Part shown: positions 8,149 through 17,093 of the stretch, piece by piece
How the letters are laid out: each line of letters begins with the position of its first letter
How positions within the stretch are numbered: position 1 is the first letter of the stretch
Source: Hungatella sp. UBA3048
GTDB taxonomy: Bacteria; Bacillota; Clostridia; Lachnospirales; Lachnospiraceae
Direction of reading: 5' to 3'
DNA: 64,000 nt
Assembly (NCBI GenBank): GCA_002367105.1
Contig: DFCS01000044.1
Span: forward strand, 312,126 to 376,125
The notes under the pieces: generated by a model
Database searches by the model: none
Seen by the model: the letters and a program-made list of their open reading frames with translations, nothing else
What the model was told of the DNA's origin: nothing
Position numbers and translations under genes: made by a program

Positions 8149-8502
8149 ATGAAAGAGCAATTATTAGAACGAATACAGATACTTTTACGGGCTGAGATGA
8201 TAGACAAAATAGTTGCAGAGTTTTGTGAAAATGTAACAGACTATATTTTGGATGCTAAACCCGATGCCGATGAAGAAAAGTTGGGAATGCTTATCACTCA
8301 CCTTGCTATGGGAATACAACGACTTATTAAAAATCAAGAAGAAGCACCAGTAGATAATATTGTATTAGATAGCGTAAAACAGGAGCCTTGCTTTTCAGAA
8401 GCAGAGAAGCTTGCTGATTTTATTATACTGAAATGTCCGGTTCATTTTAACAAAACAGAATCGGATTTTCTTAAGATTCATTTATGTAACTTGATGGCAT
8501 GA
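8149..8502 (+). CDS. yhfY: YhfY-like PRD-domain protein
   Basis: A 117-residue stand-alone PTS regulation domain (PRD), resembling the domain that antiterminators and activators use for phosphorylation-dependent control. The conserved histidine is in MLITHLAMGIQRL. There is no DNA- or RNA-binding domain, as in E. coli YhfY. An AAGGAGG site sits 6 bases before the ATG. It lies between the regulator and yhfU in the yhf operon and may link the operon to phosphocarrier status, although the partner is unknown. Confidence 0.75.
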   Translation: MKEQLLERIQILLRAEMIDKIVAEFCENVTDYILDAKPDADEEKLGMLITHLAMGIQRLIKNQEEAPVDNIVLDSVKQEPCFSEAEKLADFIILKCPVHFNKTESDFLKIHLCNLMA

Positions 8503-8523
8503 AAAGAAAGGAAGGTGGAAACT

Positions 8524-8880
8524 ATGAAAATCGCTATAGGCGGGATGCTGAAAAATGAGATGAAGCAAGCAATATTAAAGGCAGACCCTGAAGCAGAAGC
8601 TATCATCACTACGGATATGGGGGCCGTTCCCATGTTAAAAAACGGTCAGGCAGACTATTATTTCGGAGCATGTGAAAGCGGTGGAGGAGCCGCAATCTCT
8701 ATTCTCATTGGAATGATAGGATACAGTAAATGTTGTACTGTATGTAAAAACGGCGGAAAGCCAAACAAAGAAGAAATTCAGAAGTATGTATTAGATGGTA
8801 AGATATGTTTTGGAATGACAGTTTCAAATATTGAAGAGACTGTATCGGTACTAATGGAAGTGCTTAAAGCACACCTTTAG
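8524..8880 (+). CDS. yhfU: YhfU-like protein (DUF2620)
   Basis: A 118-residue protein of the DUF2620/YhfU family. The start ATG 8524 has AAGGAAGG 9 bases upstream; a GTG at 8515 overlaps that site. A glycine-rich stretch YYFGACESGGGAAISILIGM sits mid-protein, followed by a CCTVCKNGGKP segment. It lies 19 bases upstream of the YhfT membrane protein. A PTS IIB-like small component or a cytosolic partner of YhfT is possible, but no biochemical function is established. Confidence 0.75.
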   Translation: MKIAIGGMLKNEMKQAILKADPEAEAIITTDMGAVPMLKNGQADYYFGACESGGGAAISILIGMIGYSKCCTVCKNGGKPNKEEIQKYVLDGKICFGMTVSNIEETVSVLMEVLKAHL

Positions 8881-8899
8881 ACATAGGAGGGTTTATTGT

Positions 8900-10216
8900 A
8901 TGGAAATTAATGTATTCAATATCTTAATCATTGTAGGTGTTTGTGCCGTAACTTCATTTCTTTCACACATGGGTATGGCAGTATTCCACGATGGAATACG
9001 TCCTGTCATTCCTGAGTATATCGAGAAACGTATGCACCGTACTGAAATGGCGTCAGTGGCCTTTGGTTTAAGCGTGGGTTTTATTGCTTCTGTGGGAATC
9101 GGAAATGCGTTGGCTACTAATCTTCTAAATCCATGGCTTCTGTTTTTAGCTACAGATATCATTGGCATAGCTTCACCGAAGAAATGGGTTGCACCTATTC
9201 TGGGAGGTCTTTACGGAGCACTTTGTTTAACAGCGATCGGATCCATAAATAATGTGCTCACAGGTTTGCCTGTTGATTTAATCGGTGGTATGGGAGAAGT
9301 GGGAAATTATGTAGTAACAGGTTTTGCCATTTTCCCAATCATTGCGATAGTAATGCAGTTTGGAATGAAAACAGGTATGATAACGGCAGTTATTGTTCTC
9401 ATATTTAGATTTGTGGGACCATCTTTTTCAACAATAAGTGCCGACGCGTGGACTATGATGATAGGTGTTACAGCACTTGTTGTACTTTGTATTATGAAAG
9501 ATATAAAAAATGGAAGCAAAGAGTCAGCAACTGATAATTTGAATATTTTCTCCGAAAGGGTTGCCAGAATCAGAAAAAATCTTCCATTCCTCATGGGATC
9601 AGGTGCACTTATTGCATTAGCTTGCAATGCGCACATTTTTGCAGGTTCAGATGTATCTATGTTTGATTTATCAAAAGCTTATGCTATGGGCGATACTGCT
9701 GAGGCGGCAGCACTTATACATACTGTCGCTACAAATGAATTTATGAGAGGTCTTAGTTTTATTCCTCTTATAGCTACAACAGCCATCACCACTGGAGTAT
9801 ATGGAGTGGCCGGATTTACTTTTGTTTACGTGGCAGGCTATTTGTCGCCAAATCCACTTATCGCAGCTATACTAGGTGCAGTTATCATATTGGTGGAAGT
9901 TCTGCTGCTGGGGCTAATCGGAAAGTTTTTAGGTAATTTCCCTTCTATGAGGGATGCGTCAGACAATATTAGAAGCAGTATGAATACATGTGTTGAGTTT
10001 GCTCTGCTTATAGGTTCTATAGCGGCCTGCTGTACCATGGGTTCAAGCACAAGTGCAGGTGCCGCAGGAGGATTTATACTAGGTGGTATTATTTATCTTA
10101 TTAATGAAATGACAGGACGCAAGATAATGCGAATGGCTATTGGACCTGTAGCGGCTATTGCAACAGGTATCATATTGAATATCACTTATATTTTGGGACT
10201 TACTCCACTTGTATAG
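8900..10216 (+). CDS. yhfT: YhfT-family membrane transporter
   Basis: A 438-residue integral membrane protein with about ten to twelve hydrophobic segments, beginning NVFNILIIVGVCAVTSFLSH. Glycine-rich helices such as LGGLYGALCLTAIG and GSSTSAGAAGGFILGGIIYL are typical of carrier proteins. It belongs to the YhfT family, which occurs almost only in yhf-type operons. It is probably the importer of the unknown yhf substrate, working with YhfU. An AGGAGG site is 13 bases upstream, and php starts 9 bases after its stop. Confidence 0.8.
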   Translation: MEINVFNILIIVGVCAVTSFLSHMGMAVFHDGIRPVIPEYIEKRMHRTEMASVAFGLSVGFIASVGIGNALATNLLNPWLLFLATDIIGIASPKKWVAPILGGLYGALCLTAIGSINNVLTGLPVDLIGGMGEVGNYVVTGFAIFPIIAIVMQFGMKTGMITAVIVLIFRFVGPSFSTISADAWTMMIGVTALVVLCIMKDIKNGSKESATDNLNIFSERVARIRKNLPFLMGSGALIALACNAHIFAGSDVSMFDLSKAYAMGDTAEAAALIHTVATNEFMRGLSFIPLIATTAITTGVYGVAGFTFVYVAGYLSPNPLIAAILGAVIILVEVLLLGLIGKFLGNFPSMRDASDNIRSSMNTCVEFALLIGSIAACCTMGSSTSAGAAGGFILGGIIYLINEMTGRKIMRMAIGPVAAIATGIILNITYILGLTPLV

Positions 10217-10225
10217 GAGAATATT

Positions 10226-11134
10226 ATGATTCAGACAGTAAAAGGACCGATAAACCAGAAAATTCTTGGCATTACCATGTGTCATGAACATTTGGCAATG
10301 GACTTATCAAGAATCAGAGGTGATGATGATTCTGATTTTTCATGCGAAGATACTATTATTGAAGAAATTCGAGCAATGATGAAATATGGTGTGAAAAGCC
10401 TGGTGGAAGTCACAACGAATGATATGGGACGGGATGTGAAACAACTGTTCCGAATCAGTGAAGCTTGTGGTTTAAATATTGTATGTTCTACTGGTTTTTA
10501 TCTTGAACAGTACCACCCTAAATCCATCGCAGAAAGCGAGCCAAAACAAATATGCGATATATTTCTTCATGATATACAACTGGGAATTGCGGGCACGGAA
10601 ATTAAGGCAGGTATTATTGGAGAAGTTGCCTCAAGCATGAATGAAATTACAAAGGGTGAAGAAATTGTTTTAAAGGGTGCAGCAAAAGCTTCGGTTGTAA
10701 CTGCAGTGGCAGTTACAACGCATTGTCATTTTGGGACTATGGCAATAGAACAAGCCAGGTTGTTGGTAAATGAGGGCATGAATCCAGATAAAATAATATT
10801 AGGACATTTAGATTTGGCAGATGACAGAGATTATTACGCTGAAGTTTTAAAAACAGGGGTGAATATTGGATTTGATACCATAGGGAAAACTTCCTATCTT
10901 TCTGATGAAAAAAGAGCAGATAATCTGATGTGGCTAATTGACAAAGGGTATGAAGATAAGATTATTTTATCACAAGACATATCAAGAAAATCTTATTTTT
11001 CATGTAAAGGAACACACTCTGGTTATATGAGCGTAATGAAGGATTTTGTTCCTTTGCTCTTAAATAGGGGCATAAATCAAGAGATACTTAATAAACTGCT
11101 TCAAAATAATCCCGCAAGGATTCTTAACTTTTAA
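10226..11134 (+). CDS. php: Phosphotriesterase homology protein (YhfV)
   Basis: A 302-residue amidohydrolase-superfamily TIM barrel of the phosphotriesterase-like family. Metal ligands are visible: HEH in ITMCHEHL (residues 12-19), the bridging glutamate in GIIGEVASS, histidines in VTTHCHFG and ILGHLDLAD, and a late aspartate in LSQDISRKSY. These proteins have a binuclear metal centre, and relatives are lactonases or phosphodiesterases. E. coli Php has no confirmed physiological substrate. Here it follows yhfT by nine bases and should act on the imported yhf compound or a downstream intermediate. Confidence 0.88.
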   Translation: MIQTVKGPINQKILGITMCHEHLAMDLSRIRGDDDSDFSCEDTIIEEIRAMMKYGVKSLVEVTTNDMGRDVKQLFRISEACGLNIVCSTGFYLEQYHPKSIAESEPKQICDIFLHDIQLGIAGTEIKAGIIGEVASSMNEITKGEEIVLKGAAKASVVTAVAVTTHCHFGTMAIEQARLLVNEGMNPDKIILGHLDLADDRDYYAEVLKTGVNIGFDTIGKTSYLSDEKRADNLMWLIDKGYEDKIILSQDISRKSYFSCKGTHSGYMSVMKDFVPLLLNRGINQEILNKLLQNNPARILNF

Positions 11135-11250
11135 TAAAGAAACAGCTGTTTGAAACCTTTCTTCCCATGCTTAGGGATTATGATTAATCTGAGGAACAAA
11201 TCGATATGCTGCTGATTGATAATACGGATTCTGAAATAAGGAGGAAAAAA

Positions 11251-12345
11251 ATGCAAACTTATCCCTTATCCAGCATCTCAGTGGAAGAGGCCGCCAGGCT
11301 GCAATTCAAAGTGATTGATTGTATTACAAAAAAATTCAACGGTCGTGAAATATTAACCCAAGGAGATTTAGGGGTGGTATCGGGACTTAACAAGCCGTTA
11401 ACCACCAAAAAGGCGGAATGGGTGATTGCGGACCTGTTTGATGGGGAAGCGTGCATCCTGGTAAGAGGGGCTGGAAGTGGAGCGATACGATTTGGACTCC
11501 ACAGCATGTTAAAACCGGCTGAAAAAATCCTGGTACACAAAGCACCTGTTTACTACACCACTGCCACATCCTTGGAAATGTTAAATATTCCAGCCGTAGA
11601 GGCTGATTTCAATGATCCGGGTGAAATACTCCGAGTGATGAGAGAAAACAATGATATTAAAGGAGCTCTCATCCAATACACCAGACAAAAACCGGATGAC
11701 CGTTACGACTTATCCCAGGTAGTAAAAACCATTAAGGAATGCATCGATATTCCCATATTGACTGATGACAATTATGCTGCCATGAAAGTGAATCGGATTG
11801 GTATTCAATGTGGAGCTGATCTTTCCTGTTTTTCTTCATTTAAGCTGCTGGGTCCGGAAGGTGTAGGCGTTATCGTGGGAAAAGCATGTTATATTGAAAA
11901 GCTTTTTAAAGAAAGTTATTCCGGAGGCATGCAAGTCCAGGGCCATGAAGCGCTGGAAGTTCTTCGCGGTCTTGTCTATGCCCCTGTGGCTCTGGCCATA
12001 CAGGCCAGGGTAAATGAAGAATGTGTAAGGCGGTTGAATGCAGGTGAGATCCCTCAGATAAAACAAGCATTTCTCGCCAATGCCCAATCAAAAGTACTTT
12101 TGGTTGAATTTTATGAAAATATCGCAGAAAGGGTCCTTAGTGAAGCTGAAAAGCTGGGTGCAGCACCTAATCCGGTGGGAGCAGAATCGAAATATGAGCT
12201 GGTTCCCATGTTTTACCGAGTATCTGGTACCTTCCGGAATTGGGATCCCACACTGGATAGCCGTATGATCCGGATCAACCCCATGCGCTCCGGTGCAGAT
12301 ACTATTTTACGCATTATAAAAGAAGCTGTAGAAAGAGTGATATAA
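11251..12345 (+). CDS. yhfS: YhfS-family PLP-dependent aminotransferase/lyase-like protein
   Basis: A 364-residue fold-type-I PLP protein, related to the cysteine desulfurase and SelA-like group. The likely Schiff-base lysine is in DLSCFSSFKLLGPEGVGV, following the usual SSxK pattern. ATG 11251 is chosen because AAGGAGG lies 6 bases upstream; the in-frame upstream codons lack a ribosome-binding site. The stop abuts the yhfX ATG (TAAATG), so these two are translationally coupled. It probably acts on an amino-group-bearing intermediate of the yhf pathway. Confidence 0.82.
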   Translation: MQTYPLSSISVEEAARLQFKVIDCITKKFNGREILTQGDLGVVSGLNKPLTTKKAEWVIADLFDGEACILVRGAGSGAIRFGLHSMLKPAEKILVHKAPVYYTTATSLEMLNIPAVEADFNDPGEILRVMRENNDIKGALIQYTRQKPDDRYDLSQVVKTIKECIDIPILTDDNYAAMKVNRIGIQCGADLSCFSSFKLLGPEGVGVIVGKACYIEKLFKESYSGGMQVQGHEALEVLRGLVYAPVALAIQARVNEECVRRLNAGEIPQIKQAFLANAQSKVLLVEFYENIAERVLSEAEKLGAAPNPVGAESKYELVPMFYRVSGTFRNWDPTLDSRMIRINPMRSGADTILRIIKEAVERVI

Positions 12346-13503
12346 ATGTTTTTAAATCAGACCTTAAAACGAAACCCGGAACTGATCAAAGCCTCTTTTG
12401 AGCTTCATCAGAGCGGGCTGATCCAACCGGATTCCTATGTGATAGACGTGGATACCTTTCTGGATAATGCAGCTTTCATGTTAAAAGAAGCAAAGAAAAA
12501 GGAGATCCGGTTGTTCTTCATGCTGAAACAGGCCGGAAGAAATCCCTATCTGGCAAGAAAGCTGGTGGAACTGGGCTACGAAGGGGCCGTTGCAGTGGAT
12601 TATAAAGAAGCTAAAGTTATGATGGATCACCAGATACCGATCGCAAACGTCGGACATCTGGTACAGATTCCTACTGCTCAGGTAGAGGAGATCGTAGCAT
12701 ACCGTCCTCAGCTCATCACGGTATATTCCGAAGAGAAAATCAGTCAGATCCATCAGGCGGCAAAGAAACTGGGACTTTCCCAGGAGATCCTTCTCCGTGT
12801 TACCAGTGATTCGGATATGATCTATTCAGGGCAGACTGCAGGGTTTCATATTGATGCGTTAAAAGATCTGGCAGAACGGGTCAAAACACAGTATCCCTGT
12901 GTAAGAATTGCAGGTGTCACATCTTTCCCCTGTTTTTTATATGAAGAAACCGCTCATGACCTGATCCCTACCAATAATATGGATACCGTAATACATGCTG
13001 CTAAGATGTTAAAGGAGTGCGGGATCCAAATAACCATCATCAATACACCTTCAGGTTCCTGCACCTACGCCCTAAGTAAGATCAGAGAAATGGGAGGAAA
13101 CTGTGCCGAGCCGGGCCATGGCCTGACCGGAACTACTCCAATGCATGCGTACCATATGCTGGAGGAAGTCCCATGTGTTACTTATGTAAGTGAATTATCC
13201 CACAATTTTAAGGGGCAGGCCTATTGTTACGGCGGCGGTTATTACCGGCGTTCCCACGTAAAGTCAGCATTGGTTGGAACCTCTTTTGATCATTACACTG
13301 AAATGGGTGTTATTCCGCCTACCAATGAAAGCATCGATTACCATTTCGGCCTGACGAGAGAAGGATCCGTAGGAGATACTGTGGTCATGGCATTCCGTTA
13401 TCAGATCTTCGTTACCCGGTCGGATGTGGTGCTGTTGGAAGGATTAAAAAAGAAAAAGCCGCAAATTGTTGGAACATATGACAGCATGGGGAAAAAGCTA
13501 TGA
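12346..13503 (+). CDS. yhfX: YhfX-family fold-III PLP protein (alanine racemase-like)
   Basis: A 385-residue protein with an alanine-racemase-like N-terminal barrel. The PLP lysine is probably in RLFFMLKQAGRNPYLARKL (KQAGRNP, near residues 64-70). Glycine-rich phosphate-binding segments follow, for example AEPGHGLTGTTPMHAYHM. It abuts yhfS and overlaps yhfW by four bases (ATGA). Two PLP enzymes of different folds in tandem suggest racemisation or elimination of an amino acid followed by transamination or lyase chemistry; the substrate is unknown. Confidence 0.82.
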   Translation: MFLNQTLKRNPELIKASFELHQSGLIQPDSYVIDVDTFLDNAAFMLKEAKKKEIRLFFMLKQAGRNPYLARKLVELGYEGAVAVDYKEAKVMMDHQIPIANVGHLVQIPTAQVEEIVAYRPQLITVYSEEKISQIHQAAKKLGLSQEILLRVTSDSDMIYSGQTAGFHIDALKDLAERVKTQYPCVRIAGVTSFPCFLYEETAHDLIPTNNMDTVIHAAKMLKECGIQITIINTPSGSCTYALSKIREMGGNCAEPGHGLTGTTPMHAYHMLEEVPCVTYVSELSHNFKGQAYCYGGGYYRRSHVKSALVGTSFDHYTEMGVIPPTNESIDYHFGLTREGSVGDTVVMAFRYQIFVTRSDVVLLEGLKKKKPQIVGTYDSMGKKL

Positions 13504-14714
13504 AAAAAAGAATGATTGTCATCGTATTGGATGGATTCGGCATCGGAGCCATGGAAGATGCGAGTCTTGCCAGGCCGGGAGATGAAACGGCAAATACCCT
13601 TAGAAGCATTTTAAAGGACTACCCCGAACTTAAGCTCCCGTCACTGGAAAAGCTGGGACTCATGAATGCCTATGGAGAGGAAAGTGCCTCCATGAAATTC
13701 TCACCTGAAGCAAATTTCGGAAGCTGCGAGCTCATGCATTATGGTGCAGATACATTTATGGGGCATCAGGAAATTATGGGTACACTTCCGAAAAAACCAG
13801 AAGTCCATCCCTTTCAGGAGAAAGCAGACGCAGTAAAAGCACACCTGGAGGCAAATGGACATCAGGTACAGGTCATAGAACGGCAGGGGCTGCGCTATTT
13901 ACTGGTGGACCATTACGTAACAGTAGCTGATAATCTGGAAGCGGATTTGGGAATGTGCTACAATGTAACGGCTCCTTTGGATCTGATTTCCTTTGAAGAG
14001 GAATATGCCATAGCCAGAAAAGTCAGAGAAGTCGTAACCGTAGGCCGGGTGATTGTATTTGGCGGAACCGGAAATACCATGAAAGACCTCTGGAATGCTG
14101 AAGAAGTGAAAGAAGGCCGTTTTATCGGCATTGCCTCTGCAAAATCCAAGTCCTATGATGAGGGTTACCAGTGCAGACACTTAGGCTACGGGGTGGATCA
14201 AAACGTACAGGCCCCCACAATACTTGCAAAAGCAGGGTTTGACTGTACTCTGATTGGAAAAGTAGCGGACATTGTATCCAATGACAGAGGGTTGAGCATT
14301 TCCTGCGTACCCACACAGGATGTGATGGACCTTACATATCGGGAAACAAAAGCCATGAATCAGGGCTTTTTATGTACCAATGTGCAGGAAACAGATTTAG
14401 CCGGGCATTCCCAGTCCACCATGGTTTATAAAAATATTTTAGAAATCGCTGACCAGGGAATCAGCAGGCTTTTACCGGAACTGACTTCCCAGGACATTCT
14501 GGTGATTATGGCCGACCACGGAAATGATCCCAATATCGGTCACAGTAAACATACCAGGGAATGTGTCCCCCTTCTCGTTTATAAAAAAGGAATAACAGGA
14601 AGAAAGCTGGGAAGGAGAAAAACCCTCTCTGACATTGGTGCAACCGTATGTGATTATTTTGGCACAGACGCTCCGCAAAATGGTGAATCCTTTCTGTCGG
14701 TTCTCAAAAATTGA
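13500..14714 (+). CDS. yhfW: YhfW-family phosphopentomutase-like metalloenzyme
   Basis: A 404-residue protein of the alkaline phosphatase superfamily, phosphopentomutase branch. Metal ligands appear in IVLDGFGIGAMEDA (N-terminal Asp), ADHGNDPNIGHSKHTREC (Asp and His residues), and the ENxQ-like ETDLAGHSQSTM segment. The nucleophile Thr is likely in GDETANTL. True phosphopentomutase (DeoB) is similar in size, but this sequence sits in the yhf operon and matches the YhfW subgroup. It probably moves or transfers a phosphate on a yhf intermediate. It is the last gene of the operon, followed by a terminator. Confidence 0.82.
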   Translation: MKKRMIVIVLDGFGIGAMEDASLARPGDETANTLRSILKDYPELKLPSLEKLGLMNAYGEESASMKFSPEANFGSCELMHYGADTFMGHQEIMGTLPKKPEVHPFQEKADAVKAHLEANGHQVQVIERQGLRYLLVDHYVTVADNLEADLGMCYNVTAPLDLISFEEEYAIARKVREVVTVGRVIVFGGTGNTMKDLWNAEEVKEGRFIGIASAKSKSYDEGYQCRHLGYGVDQNVQAPTILAKAGFDCTLIGKVADIVSNDRGLSISCVPTQDVMDLTYRETKAMNQGFLCTNVQETDLAGHSQSTMVYKNILEIADQGISRLLPELTSQDILVIMADHGNDPNIGHSKHTRECVPLLVYKKGITGRKLGRRKTLSDIGATVCDYFGTDAPQNGESFLSVLKN

Positions 14715-14750
14715 TGGGAAAGATTGGGAAGATCCGGTTGGCTCTGTAAA

Positions 14751-14795
14751 AAACATGAGGGAAACGGCAAATGCCGCACCCCTCATGTTTTTCTT
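14751..14795. terminator. Bidirectional terminator between yhfW and glmS
   Basis: AAACATGAGGG (14751-14761) pairs with CCCTCATGTTT (14780-14790), with an inner CGGCA/TGCCG stem. It is followed by TTTCTTT on the plus strand and a T-run on the minus strand, so it serves both converging genes. Confidence 0.8.
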
Positions 14796-14806
14796 TCCCT
14801 GTGAGA

Positions 14807-16624
14807 TTACTCAACCGTCACAGACTTCGCCAGATTCCTTGGCTGATCCACATCCAGATCCTTTCCAACAGAAGCGTAATATGCAATAAGCTGAAGCACA
14901 ACTGCGATTGGAAATACCGTGAACCGGTCGCCGATCTCCGGAATATTGATCTGAACATCAGCAATTCCTGGCTCAATCTTAGATTTCTCCTTTGTCAATA
15001 AAATCACAAATGCACCTCTTGCCTTTACTTCCCGGATATTGGAAATGGTTTTTGTTAAAATCTTCTCCTGTGTTGCAATGGCAATAACCGGAACCTGATC
15101 CGTGATAAGAGCAATGGTACCGTGTTTTAATTCTCCTGCAGCATAGGCTTCCGCATGAATATAGGAAATTTCTTTTAATTTCAAAGCCCCTTCCAATGAG
15201 AAGGCGTAGTCAAGACCACGTCCGATAAAAAAGGCATCCGGCTTATTGATTAAGTGTGTTACCAAAGCCTTTACCTCGTCCCTTTTTTCAATCATAGCCT
15301 CCATGGCAGGTATGGCATCAAGCAGCCTTTTAATAAAGTCTTCGGCTTCCTCATGGTCATAATTTCCCCGGACAAAGGCCATCCGGCAGCATACCATATA
15401 AAGGGCCGCAAGCTGAACAGAGTATGCCTTGGTGCTGGCAACTGCGATTTCCGGGCCTGCATGAGTATAAAGTACATAATCGCTTTCCCTGGCAATGGTA
15501 GAGCCTTTTACATTGACCACAGAAAGGGTAGTAGCGCCGCAGGCCTTCGCCAGCCGCAAAGCCGCCAGGGTATCAATGGTCTCCCCTGACTGGGATATGA
15601 TGATGACCAGGGTGTTACGGTCAATGAGCGGATCCTCATAACGGAATTCAGAAGCAATGGAAACTGTAACCGGAATCCGAAGAAGCGGCTCCATAAGAGC
15701 CCTTGCCACCATCCCTGCGTGCATGGCAGTGCCGCAGGCCACGATATGAACCTGGGTGCACTGTTTCAGCACTGAGTCAGGAATGCCGTCGTCGCCAAAG
15801 TCCGGCAGCCCCTTTACCAGCCGCGGCAATATGGTGTTCTTAAGAGCATCCGGCTGTTCATGGATTTCCTTCAGCATGAAATGGGGAAATCCGTTTTTCA
15901 TGGCCGCATCCATATTCCAGTTTACCTCCATCAGCTCCGGTACTTCTTCCTGCTTTTCCAGGTTATAAAGATGTACCTTATAGGAGGTAAGTTTTACAAT
16001 ATGATTCTCAGGAACTACAAAATACTGCCTGGTATATGGAATGAGGGCAGTTAAATCTGAAGCTACAAAAGAACCGGATCTTGTATAGGCCACAACCAGA
16101 GGGCTGACATTGCGGATTGCAAAGATATCACTGGGATGATCTTCAAACATCACGCAAAAGCTGTAAGAGCCTTTTAAATAAGCAGTAAATTTTGAAATAG
16201 CATCCACCGGATCTCCCTGATAAATGCTTTCCAAAACCCAGGCAGCCACCTCACTGTCTGTTTCGGAGCGGAGCTTTCCCTCCAGATGAAAATCAAGAGT
16301 AAGCTGATGATAATTTTCTATAATGCCGTTATGAACCAAGGTGATCCGCCCAGCCTGATGGGGATGGGTATTCTGGGTCGTCACACCTCCGTGGGTTGCC
16401 CATCTGGTATGTCCAAGACCGCAATGGGACACCTCTGTGATACCTTTGCATTCTTCCTTTAAATTAGATACTTTTCCTGTATGTCTGATCAGTCGGGTAT
16501 GAGAATTCTCCATAAATAGAGCAATGCCCGCGCTGTCATATCCACGGTATTCCAGCTGTGACAATCCTTCAAGCAATATTCTTTTAGAGTCTAATGGTCC
16601 TGTATATCCAATAATTCCACACAT
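14807..16624 (-). CDS. glmS: Glutamine-fructose-6-phosphate aminotransferase (isomerising)
   Basis: Makes glucosamine-6-phosphate from fructose-6-phosphate and glutamine, the entry to UDP-GlcNAc and peptidoglycan synthesis. The 605-residue protein has an N-terminal class II glutaminase domain (Cys2 nucleophile in MCGIIGYTG; YRGYDSAG; HTRWATHG) and two SIS sugar-isomerase domains (ACGTAMHAG, ISQSGETIDTLAAL, TKAYSVQL). It ends in the usual LAKSVTVE. It is transcribed alone behind a glmS ribozyme, so expression is feedback controlled by GlcN6P. Confidence 0.97.
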   Translation of the reverse strand: MCGIIGYTGPLDSKRILLEGLSQLEYRGYDSAGIALFMENSHTRLIRHTGKVSNLKEECKGITEVSHCGLGHTRWATHGGVTTQNTHPHQAGRITLVHNGIIENYHQLTLDFHLEGKLRSETDSEVAAWVLESIYQGDPVDAISKFTAYLKGSYSFCVMFEDHPSDIFAIRNVSPLVVAYTRSGSFVASDLTALIPYTRQYFVVPENHIVKLTSYKVHLYNLEKQEEVPELMEVNWNMDAAMKNGFPHFMLKEIHEQPDALKNTILPRLVKGLPDFGDDGIPDSVLKQCTQVHIVACGTAMHAGMVARALMEPLLRIPVTVSIASEFRYEDPLIDRNTLVIIISQSGETIDTLAALRLAKACGATTLSVVNVKGSTIARESDYVLYTHAGPEIAVASTKAYSVQLAALYMVCCRMAFVRGNYDHEEAEDFIKRLLDAIPAMEAMIEKRDEVKALVTHLINKPDAFFIGRGLDYAFSLEGALKLKEISYIHAEAYAAGELKHGTIALITDQVPVIAIATQEKILTKTISNIREVKARGAFVILLTKEKSKIEPGIADVQINIPEIGDRFTVFPIAVVLQLIAYYASVGKDLDVDQPRNLAKSVTVE

Positions 16625-16744
16625 AATTTTACAATCTCCTTAAATGTTCAGTTTGTGTCTGCATTCGTCCTTAAAAATGGCAAACAAAAAACAAGCTGTC
16701 TGGCCCTGAATTTTAAAAACGGCAGCTATTTTATTTCATTCTGT

Positions 16745-16924
16745 TAAGTCCCCGGTTCCAACGTGTTTGTTTTGCAGTTACCTGCATATTTCACGTAGGA
16801 TACACGCCCGGAGGGGCATGGAAGGGCATCCGCCGAATATTCGATAACCCTTCACCTCGTCAACCCTTGATGCCATTTTCCACTGGAAAAATGTTCACGG
16901 TCGCATCAACTGGTGCATGGCGCT
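16745..16924 (-). ncRNA. glmS ribozyme (GlcN6P-responsive self-cleaving riboswitch)
   Basis: Read on the minus strand, the element starts with the cleavage context A|GCGCC (cleavage between 16924 and 16923). It contains the highly conserved core GTTGACGAGGTGAAGGGTTA, followed by TCGAATATTCGGCGGATGCC, and ends near ACCGGGGACTTAA. Order and spacing match the B. subtilis glmS ribozyme, including the P2/P3 pseudoknot core. Glucosamine-6-phosphate acts as cofactor for self-cleavage, which leads to mRNA decay. The remaining leader up to the glmS start is about 120 nt. Confidence 0.93.
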
Positions 16925-16968
16925 TAGCTTTGCTATTGTTATTTATGCCTCCTTCATAAATCTAGTTT

Positions 16969-16997
16969 ATTATAGCCTTTGATCGTTTGTGCGTCAA
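16969..16997 (-). promoter_or_regulatory. Promoter of glmS
   Basis: On the minus strand: -35 TTGACG (16992-16997), 17-bp spacer, -10 TATAAT (16969-16974). The start site would lie about 35-40 bases before the ribozyme cleavage site. Confidence 0.75.
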
Positions 16998-17093
16998 TAC
17001 TTTGATTTACATTCATTTTACGAAAAGCTTCTTTTTCATTTTACATCAATTCTATAAAATGAATTTTAGATATACAGAAAGGAATCGTGACCT

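Noticed and set aside
13500..14714. Calling this gene deoB (phosphopentomutase)
   Set aside because: The superfamily fits, but the operon context and overlap with yhfX point to the YhfW subgroup; no nucleoside catabolic genes are nearby.
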